DNA of 47,750 bases from assembly GCF_000513095.1 (NCBI RefSeq), contig NZ_BAUT01000027.1, forward strand, positions 1 through 47,750, in the 5' to 3' direction. Below, in pieces: positions 26,922 to 35,981 of the stretch. The number at the start of each line of letters is the position of its first letter. Within the stretch, counting starts at the first letter, position 1. The notes below the pieces were generated by a model. The model did no database searches, was not told where the DNA came from, and saw only the letters and a program-made list of their open reading frames with translations. Made by a program: the position numbers and the translations under genes. The stretch is from Halalkalibacter wakoensis JCM 9140 (GTDB taxonomy: Bacteria > Bacillota > Bacilli > Bacillales > Bacillaceae_D).

Positions 26922-28031
26922 ATGAAAAGGTTTACAAAGAAATTCTCATTCATTAGTTTCCTAGTCCTTTCCTTGTTTTTGATTACAGCTTGTGGTAGTG
27001 AAGAAAGTGCCACTGAACCTGAGGAAAACACGGGCAATGGTGCAGAAGAACCTGCAGAAGCCGAAGCTCCAGCTCCAGCGGCTGATGGAATTACTTTTAG
27101 TATGGGACATATGAACTCTACCGAACACGTCCAAGACTCAATGGCAATGAGACCATTTGCAGAAGAAGTTGCCGAAGCTACTGAAGGACGAATCAATTTT
27201 CAACTTTATCCTGGTGGAGCATTAGGTTCTCCTGCAGAAACATATGATAATATTGTAACCGGTATCATGGATTCGGGTTGGGGACTTCAAGGTTATAATG
27301 CAGGTGTTTTTGAAGTTCATTCAGTAATGCTTTTGCCATTTTTAGCTGATGGCAACGGAGAAAAGTTAAGTGTGATTACCCAAAAATTATATGATACATT
27401 TCCTGAAATTCAAGCTGAATACGACAATGTAAAATTACTTTGGGCACATGCAGCAGATCCATATGCAATCATTACGGCTGGAAAGCAAGTAACTAGTTTA
27501 GAAGATTTACGTGGATTACGATTAAGAACTCCTTCAGTTGAAGGTGGAAAGATGATTGAATCATGGGGAGCAACTCCTGTTTCCATGCCGGCTCCAGAAA
27601 TTTATGACTCTATGCAACGTGGCGTAATCGATGGAGGAATTCTTCCGGTAGCAGCTTTAGCTGATTTCAATTTATTTGATGTTGTTGATTATGTAACCGT
27701 TGGAAATTTTAGTACGGGTTTATTCTATACAATGATGAATAAAAATAGCTGGGACCGTATCTCTGCTGACGACCAAGCAATTATTGAAGAGATGATTGGG
27801 GAACCAATGGCTCGTACTGCTGGAGCTGCATTTGATTATCAAGAAGAGCAAGCAAGAAATAAAGCAGAGGAAGAAGGAATAGAGTTTTTCGAGTTGGATG
27901 AGGCAGAACTTGCAAGATTCCAAGAAGCTGCTGAAGTTGTTACCGAAGAATGGCTTGCAAACATGGAGTCAAAAGGAATTGACGGTCAAGCTATTCTTGA
28001 TGAGGCATTACGTTTAATGGAAGAAAATTAA
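26922..28031 (+). CDS. dctP: TRAP transporter substrate-binding lipoprotein, DctP family
   Basis: A 369-residue extracytoplasmic binding protein. The signal peptide ends in the lipobox LITAC with Cys24, followed by an acidic Ala/Glu/Pro linker. The mature domain shows DctP motifs: LYPGGALGSPAETYDNIVTGIMD, SLEDLRGLRLRTPSVEG, the substrate-carboxylate arginine in LRLRTP, and GVIDGGI. It delivers an organic acid to the DctQM permease using the Na+ gradient. Its place next to the Rieske and hydroxybenzoate genes suggests an aromatic acid as substrate; this is inference. Confidence 0.9.
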   Translation: MKRFTKKFSFISFLVLSLFLITACGSEESATEPEENTGNGAEEPAEAEAPAPAADGITFSMGHMNSTEHVQDSMAMRPFAEEVAEATEGRINFQLYPGGALGSPAETYDNIVTGIMDSGWGLQGYNAGVFEVHSVMLLPFLADGNGEKLSVITQKLYDTFPEIQAEYDNVKLLWAHAADPYAIITAGKQVTSLEDLRGLRLRTPSVEGGKMIESWGATPVSMPAPEIYDSMQRGVIDGGILPVAALADFNLFDVVDYVTVGNFSTGLFYTMMNKNSWDRISADDQAIIEEMIGEPMARTAGAAFDYQEEQARNKAEEEGIEFFELDEAELARFQEAAEVVTEEWLANMESKGIDGQAILDEALRLMEEN

Positions 28032-28060
28032 AGAGTAAGTTATTCTGCAGAGGTGATTTT

Positions 28061-28627
28061 ATGAGCTCGAACGCAAACGAAGTTCAAAAGGAAAGGTTGG
28101 GATCTGAGGATCCCAACCAATCCTCTATAGAACAGATTAGTAAGTTTGAGAAATTTGTTGATTCTCTTAATAACGCTACACATCGGGTTTCGATGCTCGT
28201 CCTCTTTTTAATGATGTTTTTAACTACGGGCGACGTTATTGGAAGATACTTTTTTTACAAACCAATAACAGGCACGTATGAATTAACAGGGTTAGCAATG
28301 GTCATTGTTATTTTCTTAAGCTTGGGGAGAACGCAATTAAAGAAAGAACATATTTCGATTGATTTTGTTACAAGCAAATTACCAACGAAAATTCGTGAAT
28401 CCATTAATGTATTGACATCATGTATTATGCTTGCTCTACTAGGCACGACCTCCTGGCAACTTTTTGCCTATGCCCAGCGATTCGGAGCACAAACAAGTGG
28501 TGATTTAGGAATTCCAATGAAATATTTCGCCATATTAGCGGCTATTGGAGTTTTGTTTTATGCATTAACAATTCTGCTAAGTATCATTCAATCTATTAGT
28601 AAGGTGGTGAAAAAGAATGAGTCCTGA
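28061..28627 (+). CDS. dctQ: TRAP transporter small permease, DctQ family
   Basis: A 188-residue protein with a 40-residue hydrophilic N-terminal extension and four hydrophobic helices. It has the DctQ motif GDVIGRYFFYKPITGTYELTGL in helix two and LKKEHISIDFV after helix three. It joins DctM to form the membrane part of the transporter. AGAGGTG precedes the ATG; its last 11 bases overlap dctM. Confidence 0.9.
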   Translation: MSSNANEVQKERLGSEDPNQSSIEQISKFEKFVDSLNNATHRVSMLVLFLMMFLTTGDVIGRYFFYKPITGTYELTGLAMVIVIFLSLGRTQLKKEHISIDFVTSKLPTKIRESINVLTSCIMLALLGTTSWQLFAYAQRFGAQTSGDLGIPMKYFAILAAIGVLFYALTILLSIIQSISKVVKKNES

Positions 28628-29924
28628 AATGATTGGTATGTTAGGGATAGCTTTATTATTGGTTCTTATTCTTTTGAACGTATCCGTAGGGCTTTCACTA
28701 TTTTTAGTAGGGTTCCTAGGGGTTTCATTGCTAACAGATTGGAGTGTTGGGTTAGCACAGTTAGGAACAGCTGCATTTGGTACAGCAAATGCTTATAGTT
28801 TATCAGTGATTCCATTGTTTATTTTAATGGGAATGTTTATGTCTAATACAGGGTTAGGCCAAGACTTGTTTAAGGCTGTAGATAAATGGCTTGGCCACAC
28901 TAGAGGCGGTCTTGCCATCGCAACCATTGGAGCGAGTTCGATCTTTGCTGCCATTTCTGGATCGACGAATGCAACTACTGCGACGATGGCGAGAATTGCT
29001 ATTCCTGAAATGAATAAATATAAATATCAATCATCGATGTCAACAGCGGCTGTTGCGGCTGGGGGAACACTCGGTATCTTAATTCCACCTAGTGTCATTT
29101 TGATCCTTTATGGAGCTCTTACACAAGTTCCAATTGGCCCGCTGTTAATTGCTGGTATTGTTCCTGGTCTTTTATTAGCTTTAATCTATATGATTACCAT
29201 TAACATTCAAGTTAGACTGAAACCTGAACTTGCACCTAGGTCCTTAGAGACCTCAACTTTTAAAGAAAAAATGAGATCGTTAACGACGGTTTGGCCATTC
29301 TTAATCATCTTTCTAGTCAGTATAGGTGGAATCTATTTTGGTGTGTTTACGCCTACAGAAGCTGGTGGAATTGGTGCAATAGGAGCTTTCTTGGTGACAT
29401 TATTTACGAAGAAGTTAACATGGGAAAAGTTAAAGTCTTCTTTAGATGATACGATCCGACTTTCTGTTATGATATTCTTAATATTAATTGGTGCAAGTAT
29501 TTTTGGAAGGTTTTTAGCTTTAAGTCAAATTCCAATGAAGCTTACGCAATTGGTAGGTTCGGCGGATGTTTCTCCATACGTCATATTGTTGTTAATTCTT
29601 TTAGTCTATTTAGTATTAGGGATGTTTATGGAAGGGATTGCCATCATGGTATTGACATTACCAATTGTGTACCCGATGATTACTCAACTAGGCTTTGATG
29701 GGTTATGGTTTGGTATTATTATGGTAATGGTTTTAAATATTGGTGTATTAACACCTCCACTTGGATTAAGTGTATATATTATTAGTGGTGTTGTAAAAGA
29801 TGTACCAATCACAAAGATATTTAGAGGGGTAACCCCGATGGTCCTTGTTATGGTATTCTTTACCATTTTGCTTATTATCTTCCCTGAAATTGTCACTTTC
29901 TTGCCAGAAATATCACGAACCTGA
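28617..29924 (+). CDS. dctM: TRAP transporter large permease, DctM family
   Basis: A 435-residue protein with about twelve helices. Conserved DctM features are IPLFILMGMFMSNTGL, the ISGSTNATTATMARIAIPEM loop, GGTLGILIPPSVILILYG, and MFMEGIAIMVLTLPIVYP with TPPLG near the end. It is the Na+-driven channel subunit. It overlaps dctQ by 11 bases, showing translational coupling, and ends in a terminator. Confidence 0.92.
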   Translation: MSPEMIGMLGIALLLVLILLNVSVGLSLFLVGFLGVSLLTDWSVGLAQLGTAAFGTANAYSLSVIPLFILMGMFMSNTGLGQDLFKAVDKWLGHTRGGLAIATIGASSIFAAISGSTNATTATMARIAIPEMNKYKYQSSMSTAAVAAGGTLGILIPPSVILILYGALTQVPIGPLLIAGIVPGLLLALIYMITINIQVRLKPELAPRSLETSTFKEKMRSLTTVWPFLIIFLVSIGGIYFGVFTPTEAGGIGAIGAFLVTLFTKKLTWEKLKSSLDDTIRLSVMIFLILIGASIFGRFLALSQIPMKLTQLVGSADVSPYVILLLILLVYLVLGMFMEGIAIMVLTLPIVYPMITQLGFDGLWFGIIMVMVLNIGVLTPPLGLSVYIISGVVKDVPITKIFRGVTPMVLVMVFFTILLIIFPEIVTFLPEISRT

Positions 29925-29941
29925 CGAACCGATGAAATCAG

Positions 29942-29990
29942 CTTTCTACCGACCTAACTGAAATTAGGGAAATGGGTAGGAAGTTTTTTT
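29942..29990 (+). terminator. Terminator of dctPQM
   Basis: CTTTCTACC with GGTAGGAAG, inner CCTAA with TTAGG, followed by a run of seven T. Confidence 0.8.
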
Positions 29991-30055
29991 CATTGAAATG
30001 CAACTTGTAAGGTGTTTAAATAAAAGCAACAATGTAAAAGAAACTGGGGTAAAAC

Positions 30056-30832
30056 ATGAGAGAACTTAATTTAGAGCCGATTCAATCTGTAGAACGTGCG
30101 ATTCATATATTAAATTGTTTTCGTTACGAAAAACCAGAGTTATCTATAGAAGAAATTATGAATAAAACAAAGCTAGCAAAAACAACGACGTACAGGTTGC
30201 TCTGGACATTGGAACGTAATTATCTAATTCAATATAACCAAGTGACTAATCGGTACCGACTTGGAACAGGGTTCCTTGAATATAGTGGAATCGTCTATGA
30301 ACACTTGGATATAAAAAGAGAGTCTGAACCTTATTTGCAAAAATTATATGAAGAAACAGGGCATTCAGTTATTTTAGCACAACCTCAATCCGAAACGATT
30401 CAATATTTAGTTCGGTATGATAGTGAAGATGGCTTGCAGCCAAATAACTATGTAGGAAGAAAACGAATTCTCCATAATGGAGCATTTGGAATTGTACTAT
30501 TGGCACAGATGGATCTTACATTTGTAGAAGCTCTTCTTGAGGACTATCCACTAGAAGAAAGGACGCCGAAAACCATAACCGATCAGACTTTATTTATTGA
30601 ACGCCTTGCTGAAATAAAGGAAAATGGATATTTTGTTGATGTTGACGAAACATTTGTGGGATACACAGCTATCTCAGCTCCTATCTTTAATGATCGAAAT
30701 CAAGTGATTGCTTCTGTCGGGATTTCTGGACCAAGTTTTAAAATAGAAGGGGAAAGAAGGAAACAATTAATAGATCAAGTGAAAAATACAGGGATAGAGA
30801 TTTCATTACAAATGGGGCAAAAGGTAATGTGA
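30056..30832 (+). CDS. IclR-family transcriptional regulator (near the Rieske genes)
   Basis: A 258-residue regulator. The winged helix-turn-helix is at about 10-75 (SVERAIHILNCF, IMNKTKLAKTTTYRLLWTLE) and the IclR effector domain follows, ending FVGYTAISAPIFNDRNQVIASVGISGP. IclR proteins bind small aromatic or aliphatic acids. It lies between dctM and the Rieske genes in the same direction, so it most likely controls one or both. It is the most divergent of the four IclR proteins here: it lacks the CTSSGK-type segment of the other three and has HNGAFG instead. GGGG before the ATG is a weak ribosome binding site. Confidence 0.88.
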   Translation: MRELNLEPIQSVERAIHILNCFRYEKPELSIEEIMNKTKLAKTTTYRLLWTLERNYLIQYNQVTNRYRLGTGFLEYSGIVYEHLDIKRESEPYLQKLYEETGHSVILAQPQSETIQYLVRYDSEDGLQPNNYVGRKRILHNGAFGIVLLAQMDLTFVEALLEDYPLEERTPKTITDQTLFIERLAEIKENGYFVDVDETFVGYTAISAPIFNDRNQVIASVGISGPSFKIEGERRKQLIDQVKNTGIEISLQMGQKVM

Positions 30833-30847
30833 AAAAAAATAGAACGG

Positions 30848-30897
30848 AAAGGATTGTCTGCAGTGGCCAATTTGGCTAAATGAGGCAATCCTTTTTT
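30848..30897 (+). terminator. Terminator after the IclR gene
   Basis: AAAGGATTG and CAATCCTTT flank a 29-base loop that can fold further through TGGCCAA/TTGGCT; T run at the end. Confidence 0.7.
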
Positions 30898-30934
30898 AAT
30901 TGAAAAGAAAAATGTATAGAAAATTCAATAAATA

Positions 30935-31022
30935 TTGACAGCGAAGTAAGTAATCGGTATATTTGAACTATAGTTCATTATAAAAATCATTAATTCACTA
31001 TGTGAATTTGAAAGCGCTTCAT
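30935..31022 (+). promoter_or_regulatory. Rieske operon promoter with two palindromic operators and a cre-like box
   Basis: A strong sigma-A promoter: TTGACA (30935-30940), a 17-bp spacer and TATATT (30958-30963). Directly after it lies the perfect 14-bp palindrome TGAACTATAGTTCA (30964-30977), covering the expected start of transcription, as for a repressor. Further on are AATTCAC-TAT-GTGAATT (30992-31008) and TGAAAGCGCTTCAT (31009-31022), a two-mismatch cre box. Confidence 0.65.
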
Positions 31023-31048
31023 TTGATCTTTCTAAGGAGGATGTTTCG

Positions 31049-32400
31049 ATGATTAAAAGAGAATTAGATGAGAAACTTATTCAGCAGTTAAAAGAAAAAA
31101 TGGATGAAGGTTTGTTACCACAATGGGTTATAACAGATCCTGATATTTATGAACTTGAAAAAGAAAAGATTTTTGCGAAATCTTGGCAATTCCTTGCGCA
31201 TGAAACAGAGTTGAAGGAAGCCGGAAGCTACGTAACTAGATGGATGGTTAATGACCCGATTTTATTAGTGAAAAATAGAAAAGAAGAAATCAAAGCATAT
31301 CTAAATTCCTGTACGCATCGAGGAACTCAATTATGCACGGCCGATCGCGGAAATAAGAAAACGTTTACATGTCCGTACCATGGATGGAGTTACAATTTAG
31401 ATGGTGATTTAGTTGGAATTGTTGCTGGCAATAAAGTGTATGGCGAGGAAATGTGCAAGAAAGAATGGGGATTGCGAGAGGTTCCAAGAGTTGAAAGTTA
31501 CCGAGGAATGATTTTTGGGTGTTTGGATCCTGAAGCAGAATCGTTAGAAGATTATTTAGGTGAAATGAAATGGTATTTTGATATGATGCTTGGCCGTGGA
31601 GATGGCGGGATGGAAGTCATTGGGTTGCCTCAACGTTGGGTAGCAAAAGCAAATTGGAAATCAACAGCTGAAAATTTTGCTGCTGACCCATATCATGTTC
31701 AAACAACACACCGCTCTACTGTCGAAATGGGTATAAGCCTGAAGATCCGCTTTATGCTGGGTATGGACACCAAGTTGTTATGAAAAATGCGCATGGGATT
31801 AATGTTATTACATCTAAAACAGGTCGCTCGCGTGCTGAGTACCAAGGAATGCCTAAAGAAATGTGGCCAATGTTCGAACGAAATTTAACACCTGAACAAG
31901 CAGACATCTTAGAAAGAGTTACAGTGTTTGTTGGTGGTGTTTACCCGAACTTATCATTCGTAAGCCCCATTCACGGTACTGAGGGACATTTACACAATTA
32001 TCTTAACTTCAGAGTTTGGAGACCACTAGGGCCTGATAAAGTAGAAGTTTGGTGCTGGTTCATGATTGATAAAGCTGCACCTGAAGAGTACAAGGCAGAT
32101 GCATATAGAGGCTATCTTGGTTCGTTTGGCCCTACTGGAACACTAGAGCAGGATGATACGGAAACTTGGGCACGAATTGTGGAAGTAAGTGGTGCGACTA
32201 TGATGAGAGATAAAGAATTAAACTATAACAATCTAAGTAACTATTTAATGGGATTCAGTCATGTAAAACAGGATGAATCTTTTCCTGGTCCAGGGACTGC
32301 TTACCCGACAACGTACTGTGATGCATTGGCAAGAAGAATGCATGAGCACTGGTTAGATCTACTTACTGCAGAGGCTTCTGTAAAGGAGGAAACAAAATGA
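31049..32400 (+). pseudogene. Rieske aromatic-ring-hydroxylating oxygenase, large (alpha) subunit, one frameshift
   Basis: The reconstructed protein is about 450 residues. The Rieske [2Fe-2S] centre is Cys88, His90, Cys108 and His111 (SCTHRG and CPYHGW). The mononuclear iron site follows: AENFAADPYHVQTTH with His216 and His221 and the bridging Asp213, plus a C-terminal acidic ligand region DDTETW. The frame breaks within 31731-31740, just after the second His; one added base (GGT-TAT-AAG-CCT or AGC-CCT) joins it to EDPLYAGYGHQVV. The presence of a beta subunit indicates the benzoate/biphenyl/salicylate type. The substrate is unknown. AAGGAGG precedes the ATG. Confidence 0.85.
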
Positions 32401-32921
32401 GTAATGAAGTAAAAGCTCAAGTTTCACTGGAAGTAAAAGATCAAATTACGAATTTACTTTATCAAGAAGCATATTATTTAGACAACCGGATGTATAAAGA
32501 ATGGCTAGATTTGTTAACGGATGACTTAGATTACAAAATGCCATTACGCGAAACAGTAGAGGGAGTAAACATCGATAATATCTCTAAGGATTCTGCCTTC
32601 TATGAAGAAACGAAAGCCTCTTTAAGAACACGTGTAAATCGCTTATATACAAAGTCAGCATGGGTTGAGAACCCGGCCACAAGACAACGTCACTTCATTT
32701 CAAATGTCGTTGTAGAACCAGGAGATAACCAGGATGAATGCAAAGTAAGAAGTTACTTTCTTTACAAACGTAGTAGAGGATCAACAACCGATTTAGAAGA
32801 GATGTTTGGTCAACGAAATGATGTGGTCAAGAAGGTAGATGGTGAATGGAAAGTATGTTCACGAACTATTATTCCAGACCAGGCTGTTATTACAACGATG
32901 AATATGAGTATGTTTTTATAA
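32397..32921 (+). CDS. Rieske aromatic oxygenase, small (beta) subunit
   Basis: A 174-residue cystatin/NTF2-like subunit. It has the family pattern LLYQEAYYLDNRMYKEWLDLL at the N-terminus and RQRHFISNVVVE, then EEMFGQRNDVVKKVDGEWKVCSRTI. It stabilises the alpha3beta3 oxygenase. It overlaps the alpha gene by four bases (ATGA) with GGAGG upstream, so expression is coupled. No reductase, Rieske ferredoxin or cis-diol dehydrogenase gene follows. Confidence 0.9.
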   Translation: MSNEVKAQVSLEVKDQITNLLYQEAYYLDNRMYKEWLDLLTDDLDYKMPLRETVEGVNIDNISKDSAFYEETKASLRTRVNRLYTKSAWVENPATRQRHFISNVVVEPGDNQDECKVRSYFLYKRSRGSTTDLEEMFGQRNDVVKKVDGEWKVCSRTIIPDQAVITTMNMSMFL

Positions 32922-33002
32922 GTATACAAAAAGAAATTTATTTAGTGTTGCATCTATCAGAACATCGCTCTATCCTAAAAAATGGCATCAGGTTAAACTG
33001 TA

Positions 33003-33016
33003 TGTAAGCGTTTGCT
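33003..33016. promoter_or_regulatory. cre-like site before the aldehyde dehydrogenase gene
   Basis: TGTAAGCGTTTGCT matches the cre consensus at every fixed position but the last. It lies 25 bases before the start codon. Confidence 0.5.
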
Positions 33017-33040
33017 ACATTTATAAGAGGAGTGGCTTAG

Positions 33041-34501
33041 ATGCAAAATTACGAACTACTAAATAAGAGTTTTATTAATGGTCAATGGGTTGAAGGAAAT
33101 AGTGAACGTTCATATGATATTACAAATCCATATGACCATTCACTCATTACGTCTATTAAATTAGCAACATCAGAACAACTTACTGAAACATTCGAAGTCG
33201 CAAAAGCTGCTCAAAAAGTCTGGGCAAAAAGTACCGCTGAACAGCGTAGAAATGTGTTGCATAAAGCTGCAGAATATTTAAAAGAAAATAGAGAAGAAAT
33301 TGTAAGCGTTATCGGACGTGAAACAGGTGGAAGTGTTTTAAAAGCAAATGTGGAATTGCACTTAACACTTGAGTTTCTAGAAGAGGCGATTAAATACGCT
33401 GACGAGGTGAATCAAGTACGTGAAGTACCGGGTCATGTAGAAGGCAAACTAAATCACATTCACCGTGTGCCATTAGGGGTTATCGCTTCCATTTCGCCAT
33501 TTAACTTCCCTATGAATCTATCGATGAGAACGATCGCTCCGGCTATTGCGCTAGGAAACAGTGTCGTTCATAAGCCGGATATTCAAGTAGGACTAAGTGG
33601 AGGAGCGATTATCGCCAAAGCATTCGAGGAAGCCGGTCTACCAAGTGGAGTCCTAAATGTTATCCAAACAGATGTTGACGAAATCGGCGATGAGATGTTA
33701 GAAAATCCAAACTATCAACTTGTTAGTTTCACGGGTTCTACGGCTGTTGGGCGTAAAATTGGTGAAATCGCTGGTCGAAATTTAAAACGTGTTGCGCTAG
33801 AACTCGGTGGAAACAGCCCACTGATTGTTTTATCGGATGCGGATGTGGATCGTGCGGTCGATGCAGCCATATTCGGGAAGTTCATTCATCAGGGACAAAT
33901 TTGTATGATCATCAACCGAATCATTGTGCACCAAGATAAGCATGATGAGTTTGTTGAAAAGTTTGCTGCAAAAGCAGCAACTCTTCCATACGGAGATACG
34001 AGTGATCCAAAAACGATTATTGGGCCACTAGTAAATGAAAGGCAGATGGAAAAAGCGTTACACTTTATTGAGCAAGCAAAACAAGAAGGTGCAACGGTTG
34101 CATTAGAAGGTCAGCGTATTGGCAATGTGTTAACGCCGTTTGTGTTTACTAATGTAGATAATTCTAGTCAACTTGCCCAAAGTGAGCTATTCGCTCCTAT
34201 TGCAACCATTATTAAAGCGGAATCAGATGAACAAGCGATTGACTTTGCAAATGATACCGAGCACGGTTTAAGTTCGGCGATCTTCACAAGCGATTTAGAG
34301 CGTGGAGAAGAACTCGCATTACAGGTTGATGCAGGGATGACCCACATTAACGATCAAACGGTGAATGACGCACCACATATTCCATTTGGTGGAAACAAAG
34401 CAAGTGGGTTAGGGAGATTTGGGAATCCATGGGTTGTTGAAGAGTTTACCAATACGAAATGGGTTTCGGTTCAGACTAAATATCGTCAGTTTGCATTTTA
34501 A
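33041..34501 (+). CDS. Aldehyde dehydrogenase, aromatic-aldehyde (benzaldehyde/vanillin) type
   Basis: A 486-residue NAD(P)-dependent aldehyde dehydrogenase. ISPFNFPMNLSMRTIAPAIALGNSVVHKPD forms the cofactor site, FTGSTAVGRKIG and ELGGNSP hold the general-base Glu, and GQICM the catalytic Cys near residue 290. The NFPMNLSMR and HINDQTVNDAPHIPFGG segments resemble benzaldehyde dehydrogenases and the B. subtilis vanillin dehydrogenase YfmT. It would turn an aromatic aldehyde into the acid that feeds hydroxybenzoate degradation. GAGGAG precedes the ATG; it is a separate unit downstream of the Rieske genes with its own cre box. Confidence 0.85.
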   Translation: MQNYELLNKSFINGQWVEGNSERSYDITNPYDHSLITSIKLATSEQLTETFEVAKAAQKVWAKSTAEQRRNVLHKAAEYLKENREEIVSVIGRETGGSVLKANVELHLTLEFLEEAIKYADEVNQVREVPGHVEGKLNHIHRVPLGVIASISPFNFPMNLSMRTIAPAIALGNSVVHKPDIQVGLSGGAIIAKAFEEAGLPSGVLNVIQTDVDEIGDEMLENPNYQLVSFTGSTAVGRKIGEIAGRNLKRVALELGGNSPLIVLSDADVDRAVDAAIFGKFIHQGQICMIINRIIVHQDKHDEFVEKFAAKAATLPYGDTSDPKTIIGPLVNERQMEKALHFIEQAKQEGATVALEGQRIGNVLTPFVFTNVDNSSQLAQSELFAPIATIIKAESDEQAIDFANDTEHGLSSAIFTSDLERGEELALQVDAGMTHINDQTVNDAPHIPFGGNKASGLGRFGNPWVVEEFTNTKWVSVQTKYRQFAF

Positions 34502-34514
34502 CAGCTGAGTAGAA

Positions 34515-34547
34515 AGAGTGCTTGAGAATTTCAAGCACTCTTTTTTT
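34515..34547 (+). terminator. Terminator of the aldehyde dehydrogenase gene
   Basis: AGAGTGCTTGA and TCAAGCACTCT with seven T following. Confidence 0.9.
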
Positions 34548-34560
34548 CGTTGAGTTAAAG

Positions 34561-34602
34561 GGGTTGTTTCAAAGGTTAAAAGCGAAACCCTTGAAACAAC
34601 CC
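34561..34602 (-). terminator. Terminator of the CynX-type MFS gene
   Basis: GGGTTGTTTCAA and TTGAAACAACCC form a perfect 12-bp stem just after the minus-strand stop codon; the T tail is weak. Confidence 0.7.
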
Positions 34603-34604
34603 TA

Positions 34605-35813
34605 TTATGCCCGAAGCTTTTCCTGCTCTAATTGAAACACATAGCGATCACGTGAAGCATAAACACCAAATATCCCCATTGCCATTATCATCGTCAAAAT
34701 GAAAAGAAACCCTATTGACCATGATTGAGATAAATCATAAAACAGACCGAGAAGGAGAGGGCCTGTTGCGGCAAGTAAATAACCACCCGATTGAGCCATT
34801 CCAGACAAATTAGCAGCATCATGTGCATTTTCAGAACGTAGCCCAAATAAACTAAGAGAAAGGCTAATTCCTGCACCTTGAGCAAGTCCTAAGAACACCA
34901 TACAGACGATTATAAACATAATCGAACCACCGAGATAGATTCCGAGAAATCCTAAAAAATAAAGAAAGGTAATGGCGAGAACAATTATTTTTTGGTTGGA
35001 CATTCGTGTTGCCAAGATAGGTACAAGTAAGGTGGCTGGTAAACCTACAAGCTGTGTTAGTGTCAATAACCATCCAGCAGTCGGTACATCAATCCCCCTA
35101 CTCACTAATATCTCAGGAATCCAAGCGATGATACAATAAAATATACAAGACTGTAGCCCCATAAAAAGCGTTACTTGCCAAGCTAATTTGGATGACCAAA
35201 TGTTGCTGTTTTTAGGAATAATGGCTTTGCTATTTATCTTCTGACTGAACAGCTGTGGGATCCATACAACTACAGCTAAACCTGCCAGAATGGCCCATAG
35301 GGCAAGGGAACTTTCCCATCCAAGGTTTAACCGATGAGCTAATGGAATGCTTAGTCCTGAAGCGAGAGCAGCCATTAATGCCATTGAAGTAGAATAGATC
35401 CCAGTTAGAAGACCCATTTTCTTTGGATATCTACCTTTTACAATACTTGGAAGTAGTACGTTGCAAATGGCTATTCCAAGACCAAGCATGGCCGTTCCTA
35501 AGAATAAGGTAAAGACCATTCCAGTTGAACGCAAGAGAATGCCGATTGTGAGGATAATTAGAGCAATAAAAACAGTCGTTTCATTGCCCCATCTTCTACT
35601 GATTTTTGGAGCCACTGTAGAAAAGACTCCAAAAGCAAGTAAAGGTAAAGTCGTTAGCATGCCGATAACACTATTTGAGAGATTCGTCTCTAACCGAATG
35701 GTACTGATGAGTGGACCAACCGCCGTGATAGAAGATCGTAAGTTAAAAGCGACAAGTACTAGCCCGAAAAGAAATAACAAGCTAGGGATGGTTATAATTG
35801 GACGATTTTTCAT
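34605..35813 (-). CDS. MFS transporter, CynX/NimT family
   Basis: A 402-residue protein with twelve helices. The N-terminus ALVAFNLRSSITAVGPLI is reproduced here as LVLVAFNLRSSITAVGPLIS, a strong signature of the CynX/NimT (cyanate/nitroimidazole) branch of the major facilitator superfamily; LLPSIVKGRYPKKMGLLTGIYS in helix five agrees. The substrate is unknown; an uptake or efflux role for an aromatic acid is possible from the neighbours. The start is ATG at 35813 after AAAGAGG. The 168 bases upstream show nothing recognisable. Confidence 0.85.
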   Translation of the reverse strand: MKNRPIITIPSLLFLFGLVLVAFNLRSSITAVGPLISTIRLETNLSNSVIGMLTTLPLLAFGVFSTVAPKISRRWGNETTVFIALIILTIGILLRSTGMVFTLFLGTAMLGLGIAICNVLLPSIVKGRYPKKMGLLTGIYSTSMALMAALASGLSIPLAHRLNLGWESSLALWAILAGLAVVVWIPQLFSQKINSKAIIPKNSNIWSSKLAWQVTLFMGLQSCIFYCIIAWIPEILVSRGIDVPTAGWLLTLTQLVGLPATLLVPILATRMSNQKIIVLAITFLYFLGFLGIYLGGSIMFIIVCMVFLGLAQGAGISLSLSLFGLRSENAHDAANLSGMAQSGGYLLAATGPLLLGLFYDLSQSWSIGFLFILTMIMAMGIFGVYASRDRYVFQLEQEKLRA

Positions 35814-35981
35814 ATTAACCTCTTTCTTGCTTATTCATTGGTGTTTCTAAATTGTTCTAGGGTTTGCACATACTCTTTATAAATAGAGTAATTTCTTTCC
35901 AGTCTAAAAAAGCTAGTAAACTTTCTAATAGAATATGTTAACAGTAGCATGTGCATGACTTTGATTAATAGGTGAAAATAA

